From: Pilasporangium apinafurcum
Lineage: Eukaryota; Oomycota; Peronosporomycetes; Pythiales; Pythiaceae
Length of the DNA stretch: 64,000 bases
Reading direction: 5' to 3'
Assembly: GCA_001600495.1 (NCBI GenBank)
Contig: BCKE01000033.1
Coordinates: 296,344 to 360,343 of the forward strand
Position numbers and translations under genes: made by a program. Each line of letters starts with the position of its first letter. Position 1 is the first letter of the stretch. Of the stretch, positions 10,232-19,411 are shown one piece after another. The notes below the pieces were generated by a model. It was given only the letters and a program-made list of their open reading frames with translations. It was not told the origin of the DNA and did no database searches.

Positions 10232-13200
10232 ATGGAGTTTGTGAGAGGAGGGGAAGACGACGTCTCCGCTGCGAGAAAACTCCCAAACGCCAAGGTGTCC
10301 CCGCGTGCCGGGGATCCACACGACGATGATGCGTCACTACTACAAACGGTTGACTCGACGTCGTCCCGGAGTTCGACAGTCTATGACGAAGATGACCAGC
10401 AGCCGCCGCCGCGTCCTGGTTCGGCTCCACCGAACTTGGCATTCGAAGCCTCGAATTTCTTTCGCTTTGGCGGCTCGTCGGATTTTTTCTCGCACATGTA
10501 CGCTCGTGATGTCGTTGGGGTTGTCGTAGATATAGTGAAATTAAAACTGACATCGAATGTATGTATAGGAAGTACACAACGGAGGAAGAAGATCCCACTG
10601 GGAGCAGTGGGAATAACAACGACGTCTTGCCACCCCATGTTCTATCACCGACAAACCAAGCGAGCCATCATGAGGAAAATGCATCGATCCCTCCAGTGAT
10701 ACCCCATCCACCTCGCTACGGTAATCAGGAGACGAAACCCACGGCAGCGGCGACACTCGCGCGTCCGAACTCGAGTGGAAGTGTGTCAAACCGTCGAAAG
10801 AACAGCATTGAGATGTTTCTCTCACAGTCGCCCAGTCAGGCGCTTGGTGGAGATTTCCTGAAACTAAGTTTGGATGATCGGCAGATGAGCCTACAGGAAC
10901 AGGAACGCGGTGGTACGACTCATGCGTACGCGTCGGGACAATTCGCGTTGAACCCCGTTCAAGAATCGCCCAACAACTTCAGTCGCTTGGGAGCGTCATC
11001 GTATCGGTCGCAGCCGCAACAGCAGCAGCAGCAAAGCCGCTACGCAGGTGTAATGGCGCGATCGGAAGGTGTGATGCCTCCGCCAATCCCCTCGCGATCC
11101 ATTAGCACTGGCTCGAGCCATTACTCGTATCAGCTGAGCCCACGCCGAACACCGTCAGAGGATTCGTGGGGAGGCAGCCAAGATGGCAGCAGTCAGCATG
11201 ACTCGAGCTATTATCAGGAACCCCAACACCAGATACAGGATTACTATGGAGCAACCAACCAGTCATCGTATGCAAATGTGGGGCGAACAAATCCATACCA
11301 TTCACGCCAGCAACAGGATGTTGCAGCGATGTATCGCAATACTCCCGGTATGCCTTCAAACAGCTCATATGGATACGGCACACCATCGCGAGCTCACCTG
11401 TCAAGCCAGTGGAGTAATCCTTCTAGTGGTCCGCACCACGGAATGTATGATACAAATGGATATATGAATCAGCATTCCCATCTCAGCCCTATGCAGCCGC
11501 ATCAACCACCGATGCACTATCAGCAACATCAACAAGCCTCCTTAGGTATGCGAAGTAACACTCCTGGTCGATCGAGTTCACGCCAGCATCCGACTACGTA
11601 TTCTCGCATTGCGTTGACGCCACCGTTGCCAGAGGCATCGCCGCCACATTCCCCCCGGAAGGGATTGCCTATGAACGGAATAAGCCTGGGAAATATGAGT
11701 ATGACGAAGCAATGCAAGTTTTTCCTTCATGGTCATTGTCGAATGGGTGCAAAATGCAAGTTCTCGCACCAGACCGGACAAAACCAACAACAGGAGCATT
11801 CCCTCCACCATGCGTCCCAACAGCAACACTTGATGATGTCGGGTAACCGTCAGATGATGTATCAAGGACGGATGGCTATGTCGCCTCCCACGCACCATCT
11901 AGTTCAACAGCACCATGGGATGGTTTCAGATGATGGGACGCACCAAATCAATGGCCAGTATTCACGACATCATCAGTCGAGAATGGGATCGTATCGCACT
12001 GGGGATCTTGCGAGTGTGAATGGTGTCGTTGGTTCACTAAATCTGATAGGATCATCCCAGAGTGGTGGTGTCAGCCCTTCGATGCTTTCCTCTCAAGGAG
12101 ACTCGGCGAACTTGAGCACTGCATTGAGTGTAGATGACATTCAAGGTCGAGTGTTTGCGATGTCGAAGGACCAAAATGGTTGCCGTCTTCTACAAGAACA
12201 ATTGGATTATGAAGATCGTAAAGATTTGCGTGATGTCATTTACCAGGAATCGCTGGATCATCTGTCGGAGATGATGGTAGACCCATTCGGGAATTACTTA
12301 TTCCAGAAACTACTGGAGCGTGTGAATGAAAAGCAACGGCTGGTGATTATTCGTCGCGTGAGCTCAAATTTGGTAGCAGCTTCGTTGAATCTTCATGGAA
12401 CTCGATCGGTGCAAAAAGTGGTGGAGGTATGTGCGACTTCGCCCGAAGTTATTGAAGACGAGAGCTGTGACCATGATGATGGACAAATAGCGAGGGGGCA
12501 ACGAACTACAAATCTTCCTGATATTATCGTGGAAGCCCTCAAGGACGATGCTGTGCGTCTGTGTATTGATTCAAACGGAAATCACGTCATTCAGCGAGCG
12601 CTCCAGTTTATGAAGCCAGAGTACAATCAATTTGTATTTGATGCTGTCTGCAAAGAATGTACGACAGTGGGAACGCATCGCCACGGCTGCTGCGTCCTTC
12701 AGCGCTGTTTGGATGCAGCTAATAAGCAGCAGAAGACGGAAGTGATTATGCAAGTGGAGAAGCATGCGATGAAATTGATGCAGGATCCCTACGGGAACTA
12801 TGTGGTCCAGTATGTGCTGGATTCGTGTACGGCGGAAGAAGCATATGGTGTAATTGTGAAACCGCTTGGCCATATCTTTGAGCTGTCAATCCAGAAATTC
12901 AGTTCGAATGTAATCGAAAAGTGTCTGGAAAAGGCGCCGGAGCGTGTGCGTCAAAGTTACATCAAGGAGATTACAAACTGTCCAAAGATGAACAAGATGC
13001 TGCAGGACCAGTTTGCGAATTATGTGGTGCAACGCGCGTTGTGTGTGTGCTCCGAGGAGCAGTGTGTGTTGCTTGTCAAGGCGATTCGCCCCCACTTGGC
13101 CTGCATGAAGAATACGTCTGGTGGTAGACGCATCACGGCGAGAATTCTCAAGCGCTTTCCGAATATGGATATCAGCTTGGACATGGGATTGTCCCCCACG

Positions 13201-13455
13201 GGTGAGGGAATGATGTATGACAATAACAAGGTCAGCCACCTCTCGGGTTTGAGCCTTCTTCCCCCTCCAGCCTCTGGTTATAATGGACAGCCTCAATCCC
13301 ATTTGCAGCAGAGCCACTTCAACCATCCGCATTCCCACAGCAGTTACATGCAGCCACATCCACCGCATCTTCAGGGTAGCGGTAGCCACCCATCACCCCT
13401 GGTGATGAATGACATGGTCAGTGGTGGCCTTGGCATGCACGTCAGTCGGTCGTAG
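10232..13455 (+). CDS. Pumilio-family RNA-binding protein with CCCH finger, 2 exons, 1050 aa
   Basis: Sequence-specific mRNA repressor of the PUF family. Exons are 10232-10497 and 10569-13455; the 71-bp intron has a GTACGC donor and a TATAG acceptor, giving FFSHMKYTTEEEDP across the junction. The N-terminal ~470 residues are low complexity (Gln/Ser/Pro/His). A CCCH finger of C-x7-C-x5-C-x3-H form (CKFFLHGHC...CKFSH) is at ~471-490. The PUF homology domain (~608-952) has eight repeats; the RNA-facing triads read NGCRLLQ, FGNYLFQ, HGTRSVQ, NGNHVIQ, HGCCVLQ, YGNYVVQ, FSSNVIE, FANYVVQ. These follow the canonical Pumilio order, so a UGUANAUA-like target is inferred. Repeat 5 has Cys where Arg usually stacks. 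An ATG upstream at 10025 is in frame but continues into purine-rich leader; 10232 is preferred. In oomycetes a PUF protein (M90 in Phytophthora) is linked to sporulation. Confidence 0.92.
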
Positions 13456-14021
13456 GCTGAAGATATGGCTCGTGTGAAAGAAAACACGAAGGCTTGGTCC
13501 CTAATACGGGATGCGGAATGATGAGAGAATGTGGTGTGTGCGGTGCTGTCTTGGTATGAAGAAAAAATAAGCGCGAATTGGAAGCAGGGACGAAAGGATT
13601 GAAGTGTGTGAACGAAAATGGAAGTTTTGCTCGTGTTATGTAGATAAGAAGGAAGAAAATTTGCATGATGGCTTTTGTATCAAAGGAGAAAAAGTGGAGA
13701 GAAAGTAGGCGTGTGAGTGAATGGACAGGTTCATGTACAAGTAAACTGTAGCAGTAAGTCCCCCAGGCATAGCCAGCTAGCTCAACAGAGAAAAACAAAA
13801 GAAAAAACACGAGAGATAGTGAAGAAATGAAGACTGAAGATTGGGACGAGGAAGCGAAAACACAAGTCAGCCCAACACGCGCCATGCGCCTCTTGTTCCC
13901 CGGAAATATGAAAAATGAAGCGTTGGTATTTCAGGTTTGGAAGATGAGCTTAAGACTATTAATCAGACATGGATAGTGTGTGCGAAATTCAGTCGCCTCT
14001 ATTTTGGTTTCTCTCTCAAAA
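13456..14021. other. Convergent 3' region of PUF and TAPT1 genes
   Basis: 566 bp between two converging genes. AT-rich and without a supported gene; a 147-codon minus-strand frame at 13442-13885 is T/F/L-rich and overlaps the PUF stop, consistent with 3' UTR sequence read backwards. Confidence 0.5.
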
Positions 14022-16067
14022 CTAGAACTTGTAGCGCTGAATGGACTCAAAATGCCGCACTGCTCGCGGGCTTTTTGGTCGTGTGTCGTCTAATCTCCCC
14101 GATCGACAGGCATAGATCATCAGTACAAGACTTAGCAGTGCTTTGAAGGCGGCCAGACAAAGGAAGAACGCGAAGATCACACACACACCACTCACTGAGT
14201 ACCATTGGATCATGGAGGATGAGTCAATGAGCGCCTTGGAGACCATGCGCAGCACTACGCACGCCAAGGGGAGCGATACGAGCCCAAGCCGACGAGAGAC
14301 ATGATGCGTGTGGTCCAGAATCGTATCTTCGTTCTTCCATCCGGTGAGGTCTCGACAGAGAATTGTGATGAACTTGGAGTACACTGAGGGTGGAATTTGG
14401 TTGAACTTGGTGATGAACGCATGCTTCAGCCAGTCAATGACCATTTCTGCCACCATGACCATCGTCTACGAAAATCAGTCCATGCGTATGATGAGAATCC
14501 ACACACATTTAAGATAAAGATACCCAACAGTTACTTACAGTTCCGTAGGCTACATCATTAGCATTGGACTGTAGCATGATCAGAAAGATGATTAACAGCA
14601 GTTTGAAGCGCTCAACGATGTCGCTGCAGCTAATTTGGAAAAGATTCTGCTCCTCAAACTTTTTAAATACACAGCTCTTGAGTTCTGCAAAGTTGTTGGA
14701 GATGAGTAGCGTTAATAATGAGGTGTTGCTGGAGTTGATCGCCACGTTGATGGTCACGACCTGTGCAAAGAGCAGCAACGAATGGAGAAGTATGGAAGAG
14801 AGTTATGGCCACGACAGATTATCTTCGACATGAAAAAACGCAAGTTAGATGTCAGATCAAAAGACATCATAGAAAAGTAAAGAGGATATCGACATAGATG
14901 ATGGAGACGAGAAAATCGAGAAACATGCGTCCCACACGTCGCGGCTGATACTTGGCTGTATAGTAAAGCGAATCCAACACGTCTTGACCCAATGACGAAA
15001 AGAGGCGATCGAAAATCTACACGATGTAAACATCAGCTAGTCAGAGTAGAATAAATAGATCAGTGACACTAGATCAAGGATAAGCACCAACCAACCTCTA
15101 TCATGGTGAAGAGCACATAAAGTTTGATCATGGCCTGACCTCGGATAGCGTGGTAGACGCGCGACATATCCACACGCCAAAGTACTGACGTGCTGACAAC
15201 GATGATAACGGCGACCATAAGGTCGTAGAAATGTGTCCTTCGGAAGACACGTGTGTGAAACGAGGATGTGACGGCACACCCGCAGGCGAAGAGAATACGC
15301 ATGGGCAAGTACGTGAACACGTAGAGGAAGCTGTCGAGTGCGAGCAGGACGCCAAAGACAAACATCTCCATAGACATAATATGCTGTTAGGTCACGAAAA
15401 AAAGATCTAATTACAGAATGTATGGATGTACCTGCTCGATGTTGTATGGCACAACAAGGAAGTTCTGGACACGTTCTTGGTGAACACCGTCGGTAGGTTT
15501 GATATCGTGGACACCAAAGATTTCTTTGTAGAAGAAGTCTGACAAGCGGAAGGAAGCCGGGAGAGTGGGCGCCATTTTGCTTACACTCGCGGCGGCTGTT
15601 GCTGTTTCTGAGCTGTCACCATTGATCGGAGTTGGTTCTCTACTGGGGAGTTTGGCAGAAGGTGGAGGCGACGAATTTGTTTCGATTTTTAGATTGTGTA
15701 GTCGCTGCATGCGCTGTTTGGCGGTCGTCGGAGACGGTAACGCTACTGGATCAGTAGCCACTGTGTCAATTTCCTGCCCACCACCGTTTTCATTCGTGAT
15801 TGAGGATGTTGCTGTAGCATCAGAAGAAAAAGAGGATGATGCATCTTTTGCGATTGCACCATTTGTCTCCTGACTCAGCAACCGTGTGTTCGGCAGCATT
15901 TCCATTTTCTTGTGGTTGCCTGTGATGTTCCGTCTAGTGAGTGTGCTGCCATTCGCAGTCTTAATTTCTGTCGTTGTCGCTACCGGTGTCTCTATCATCG
16001 TTGTCTTCAGAGAAGAAGAAGAAGAAGAAGAAGAGGAAGACGCTTCCGCTTGGACCATCATCGTCAT
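14022..16067 (-). CDS. TAPT1: TAPT1/EMP65-family membrane protein, 5 exons, 581 aa
   Basis: Multi-span ER membrane protein family (DUF747) linked in animals to cilia and in yeast (Emp65) to ER protein quality control. Exons: 16067-15432, 15383-15096, 15016-14890, 14789-14539, 14465-14022. All junctions keep frame. Family landmarks across exons are FRLSDFFYKEIFG, QNFLVVPYNIEQ, ALDSFLYVFTYLP, IFDRLFSSLGQDVLDSL, VVLHSLLLFAQVVTINVAINS, SNNFAELKSCVFKKFEEQN, and VAEMVIDWLKHAFITKFN. Introns 1, 2 and 4 are GT-AG. Intron 3 (14790-14889) begins ATATCC and ends AC, the hallmark of a U12-type AT-AC intron; no AG-ending acceptor rescues the frame. The N-terminal ~150 residues are Ser/Thr-rich with a polyserine tract from a GAA/TTC repeat. 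Head-to-head with MED4, 127 bp apart. Confidence 0.92.
14790..14889 (-). other. U12-type AT-AC intron (third intron of TAPT1)
   Basis: Read on the minus strand, the exon ends ...TAT GTC G and the intron starts ATATCCTCTT (7 of 8 bases of the minor-spliceosome donor ATATCCTT). It ends CCATAC, and the next exon begins TT CTC CAT TCG. Joining restores SIIYVVLHSLLLF, as expected for the family. A branch-site-like GCCATAACT lies just upstream with its TAAC 12 nt before the acceptor, the spacing typical of U12 introns. The 100-bp length is plausible. The stop TAA sits inside the branch motif, and no AG occurs between it and the exon, so a GT-AG model cannot preserve the frame. Confidence 0.85.
16012..16034. 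repeat. GAA/TTC microsatellite in TAPT1 coding sequence
   Basis: About seven GAA units on the plus strand, read on the minus strand as Ser codons (polyserine, near residues 11-20 of TAPT1). Length may vary between strains. Confidence 0.8.
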
Positions 16068-16194
16068 TAATGAGGAGCTCTGGTGTAAACGTAACAGGGT
16101 ACATTCGCAACTATCCCACTAAATAGTAGCCCCTGGGGTTACACTTTCCTCCCATGGAGCATTTTGCTAAAGACTAACAGCGGAGGAAGCGCAG
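16068..16194. promoter_or_regulatory. Shared divergent promoter of TAPT1 and MED4
   Basis: Only 127 bp separate the two start codons, so both promoters must lie here. ACACTTTCC at ~16141-16149, about 45 bp before the MED4 ATG, resembles an oomycete initiator (YCAYTYYY) with one mismatch. No TATA-like box stands out. Confidence 0.5.
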
Positions 16195-17662
16195 ATGACG
16201 AGCGTGCGGGAGGATGTCGAGGTGTTTCTGCATGAGCACCGTTTCCTGGTGACCAAACTTCTGGAATCGCTTCACACAGCGTCGCTTCCGCCGTCTACCA
16301 TTACGGCTACACGGCTACGGACGGTCAACGAGACGTTCACCAAAGTATTGGAGAAAGACCGCGATGTTTTGGCGGCTGTCAAGAAACGTATGTAAACCAT
16401 TTTCGATTTGTTTGTGCGATTATCTTAACTGTATGATTGACTCGCTATGTTTTCGCGTGATGATTGATGCAGTCGCGCGGCACCAGGTGGCACAGCAACA
16501 GTTGCTAGCACTGCAGGACGAAATCCAGAACAAAAAACAGAAAATCATCCGCTATGCTGCTCAACTTCGACGGTCGCAAGAGGTAAAAGCAGAACAACAT
16601 ATTTTGATTGTCGAAGCGAAATAAGCGCTGTATACAAACGAGTTATTGATGGGAATAGGATATTGCAAATGTGCTGAAGAAGCATCAGACGACTTTGGAG
16701 AACGCCAAGATGAAAACAGCAGGCAAGTGGGAGACATGAATGGGCATCATATCAACCTTATTTGTCACTCTTGATGACCGCTTTCTTCTATCGTGCAGCC
16801 GTATTGGACACACGTGATGTGGTAGCGTATGCGCATCGAATTGCTGGAACAACCTCTGCACCCAAAGAATGGAAACCTGGAGTAAGAACTGCTTCATATG
16901 ATTCCATATCTAGTTTGAACGCTTTGTAATATCCACTGAACCTGTTGGATATAGTTTCCGATGTTTGGCTTTATGCCTCCAGCACCACAAGAGCACATGA
17001 TGCGCGCTGGTGTGCTCAGCCGCGGAATCGTGGATGAGATTGTCACACAAGAACCAGAAAAGTACACATCCACAGCCGCAGCGCGAGCGAAGGAGCGAGG
17101 AGAGGCAGAAACACCACTCGACAAACTGCAAATCCCCATTGGCTTAGGCGCCAGTGACGCACAAATCCGCAAACAGATGCCGCCAGGATGGAATCCCGGC
17201 GATCCGGTGGATCTGCCGTTGGAGGCATTGCTTCATTACATGGGTCGAAGCTTCTTCACGGTAAGTTACTATGGTTCCTCTTTCTGTACAACATGACTCT
17301 GATTCTGATTCAATGTCTTGGTATTTGCTCAGGAACATGGCATCACTCTGCCAGAATCTTGGAAAGCTGGTGATCCGCTGCCTGCAGACGCTATGGAGAT
17401 CCTGCGGAAAAAATTCAAATTCCCGGAGAAGCGTGTGCCATTGTACGATGATGAGGTTGTGGATGACGTGGAAAGTTTGCGGAAGAAACGCAAGTTAGAA
17501 GATGCGGACGAATCGTCGGCGACGGACGCGAACGTTGGTGGGGAGACAGCATCGAGCGACAGTGACAGCGATAGCAGCGACAGCGATTCGGACAAGGAAA
17601 CGACACAGAAGATCTCGTTGAGTCTTTCGTCCGATGAGGACAGTGATGAGGACAGTGATTAG
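16195..17662 (+). CDS. MED4: Mediator complex subunit 4, 6 exons, 361 aa
   Basis: Subunit of the middle module of Mediator, the RNA polymerase II coactivator. Exons: 16195-16387, 16473-16582, 16659-16722, 16799-16881, 16955-17260, 17333-17662. Recognised from the coiled-coil N-terminal half (QQQLLALQDEIQNKKQKI) followed by the family signature DVVAYAHRIAGTTSAP...WKPG and then a Pro-rich segment with FPMFGFMPPAP. Intron 3 (16723-16798) is a GC-AG intron: exon end CAG followed by GCAAGT; only this donor gives AAVLDTRDVVAYAHRI in frame. Other introns are GT-AG. The C-terminal ~60 residues are an acidic Ser/Asp tract. The C-terminal extension after the MED4 core is longer than in animals and holds a repeated W-x-GDPxPxxA-like motif (PPGWNPGDPVDLPLEALL and PESWKAGDPLPADAMEIL). 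Confidence 0.88.
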
Positions 17663-18059
17663 CATCGTAAAAGCTCCTCGAAATAGTGACGTAGAAGTAA
17701 CACTGTGGTTTGCTGATTATGTAATGTTGAAGGCCGTATCATTTAATGTTTGGATTGCATTGATACTTAACCAGCAATAAAGGGTCGAACATGGGTACAC
17801 AGCAGGAAAACTTTTGTAGCTCGTCGTTTGACCAAAATAGCACAAGCGAAGGTGGTTATCTCCGTCTTGTCCCGCGTGGCTGTATAAGGAAACCAAGCAA
17901 CAATAGCTTCTTCCCCCTTCGTTCTGACCACTGGCTCGGCGTTTGCTTGAAATTTGGTTAACCCACTCGCGCTAGTGCTATCTCTGGCTTCATTCCCAAT
18001 TTTGCCATCCCCTCGGTGCGTCTTTCTCTTTTCTTCTTGCAAGCCCCACTTTTTCCACA
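17663..18059. other. MED4-PP2C spacer
   Basis: Nearly 400 bp: 3' end of MED4, then the promoter and short 5' UTR of the PP2C gene. No further gene seen. It holds the best oomycete core-promoter match in the window at 17990-18006. Confidence 0.6.
17990..18006 (+). promoter_or_regulatory. Oomycete initiator plus flanking promoter region (PP2C)
   Basis: TCATTCCCAATTTTGCC matches the oomycete core promoter TCATTYYNCAWTTTNYY at all but one position (A for C at position 9). Transcription would start near 17992, giving a 5' UTR of ~65 nt before the ATG at 18060, which is the usual distance. Confidence 0.8.
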
Positions 18060-19265
18060 ATGGCATTACGTCAAGGGATCACCAAGAATGGTTCCATTAC
18101 CAAGATTCGGCAGCAGGAAGCTACGGCCACGAATGTCGCGTCTCCCAAGGGTATTTCCACCAAGACACCAGGCATCTCGCCCTCCAAGGCCGGGCTGAGT
18201 GATCACACGCTTGGACTCCAGCGCCGCCGGCTATCGGTTGTCAGCGACAACAAATTGGTCGAAGGGATGGCGCAGGTCACAACGAACGATGTCGACTACG
18301 TGGAAGACGGTAGTAGCGCCGTCGCAGCCTACGCTGGGCTCTCGAAGAAAGGTTACGCACCGTACAATCCACGCAAGAAGAACCAGGATGCGATGATCAT
18401 TCGCCACGACCCAGAGTCGCGATCACTATTGCTGTGCGTATTTGACGGCCATGGTGAAGCAGGTGACGGTGTCTCCTCGTGGATTCGCGATCGCTTCCCT
18501 GCAGAACTGTTTAAGCATCCAAAATTTGCAGCCTCGGGCGACTTGAATGCGGACGCCGACAACATTCGTGTGGCCATTGGTGATGCGCTTCTGGCTGTGG
18601 AGAAGAGTGTGCTGCGAGACCCCACGATCGACACGGAATTCAGTGGTACGACCGCCGTTGTGTCGGTCATCCGCGGGAATCTCGTGGTCGTGGGCAACGT
18701 CGGTGACTCTCGTATCACGCGAGGTTTCCTTGCCAACGGTCAGGTAGCCTGTGATGGACTATCGGTGGATCACAAACCGGATCGTCCCGATGAAAAAGCA
18801 CGGATCGTCACCAGCGGTGGTCGTGTGTTCGCAGTCGAGTACGATGACGGCATCGACGGTCCACCACGTGTGTGGCTCGGTCACATGGACGTACCAGGGT
18901 TGGCCATGTCGCGATCGCTTGGAGATGCTGTGGCACACACAGCCGGTGTGATCTCCGAGCCAGAGTACTTTACACGGATGTTGGACGAAAATGACCGTTG
19001 TTTGGTGATCGCAACTGATGGTCTGTGGGAATTCATGTCGAATGAGGAGGTGATTGACATGGCCATGGCACAGAAAGATCCGAAAGTGGCTGTGGACCAG
19101 CTCATCATGGAAGCTAACCGTCGGTGGATGAAGGAGGAACAGGTCATTGATGACACGACTGTTATCGTTGTCTATGTTAACATCAGCGACATGGTGTCCA
19201 CTACCCCCGCTGTTGCTAGTGCAACAGCGACACCAGCACCAGTAGACTCCACTCCAATCGCCTAA
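18060..19265 (+). CDS. PP2C-type protein phosphatase, 401 aa
   Basis: Mg/Mn-dependent Ser/Thr phosphatase (PPM family). Single exon. Motifs in order: KNQDAM (metal-binding Asp, ~107-112), VFDGHGEAG (~127-135), FSGTTAV (~194-200), NVGDSRITRG (~213-222), SVDHKPDRPDEKARI (~235-249), AMSRSLGD (~282-289), ISEPEY, and ATDGLWEFMSNEEV (~318-331). All metal-coordinating Asp residues expected for an active enzyme are present. The first ~95 residues are basic and Ser/Thr-rich with no clear targeting signal, and the last ~25 are an Ala/Thr/Pro tail. The start is supported by the core promoter ending 54 bp upstream. Substrates are unknown. Confidence 0.95.
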   Translation: MALRQGITKNGSITKIRQQEATATNVASPKGISTKTPGISPSKAGLSDHTLGLQRRRLSVVSDNKLVEGMAQVTTNDVDYVEDGSSAVAAYAGLSKKGYAPYNPRKKNQDAMIIRHDPESRSLLLCVFDGHGEAGDGVSSWIRDRFPAELFKHPKFAASGDLNADADNIRVAIGDALLAVEKSVLRDPTIDTEFSGTTAVVSVIRGNLVVVGNVGDSRITRGFLANGQVACDGLSVDHKPDRPDEKARIVTSGGRVFAVEYDDGIDGPPRVWLGHMDVPGLAMSRSLGDAVAHTAGVISEPEYFTRMLDENDRCLVIATDGLWEFMSNEEVIDMAMAQKDPKVAVDQLIMEANRRWMKEEQVIDDTTVIVVYVNISDMVSTTPAVASATATPAPVDSTPIA

Positions 19266-19411
19266 GAGCAGGATTAGCTGCATTTCATTTATCTATGACA
19301 TACACAGCTTATTACGAAGTAACATTTATCTTCTTTCTATTCATGAAGAAACGATATCTTTATGCTTAGTACTAAGTACATGAACAACTACTTTCACACA
19401 ATTCGTTTTCT

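Noticed and set aside
13442-13885. 147-codon minus-strand frame at the end of the PUF gene
   Set aside because: Overlaps the PUF stop region and reads a purine-rich 3' UTR backwards as Phe/Leu/Ser; no family.
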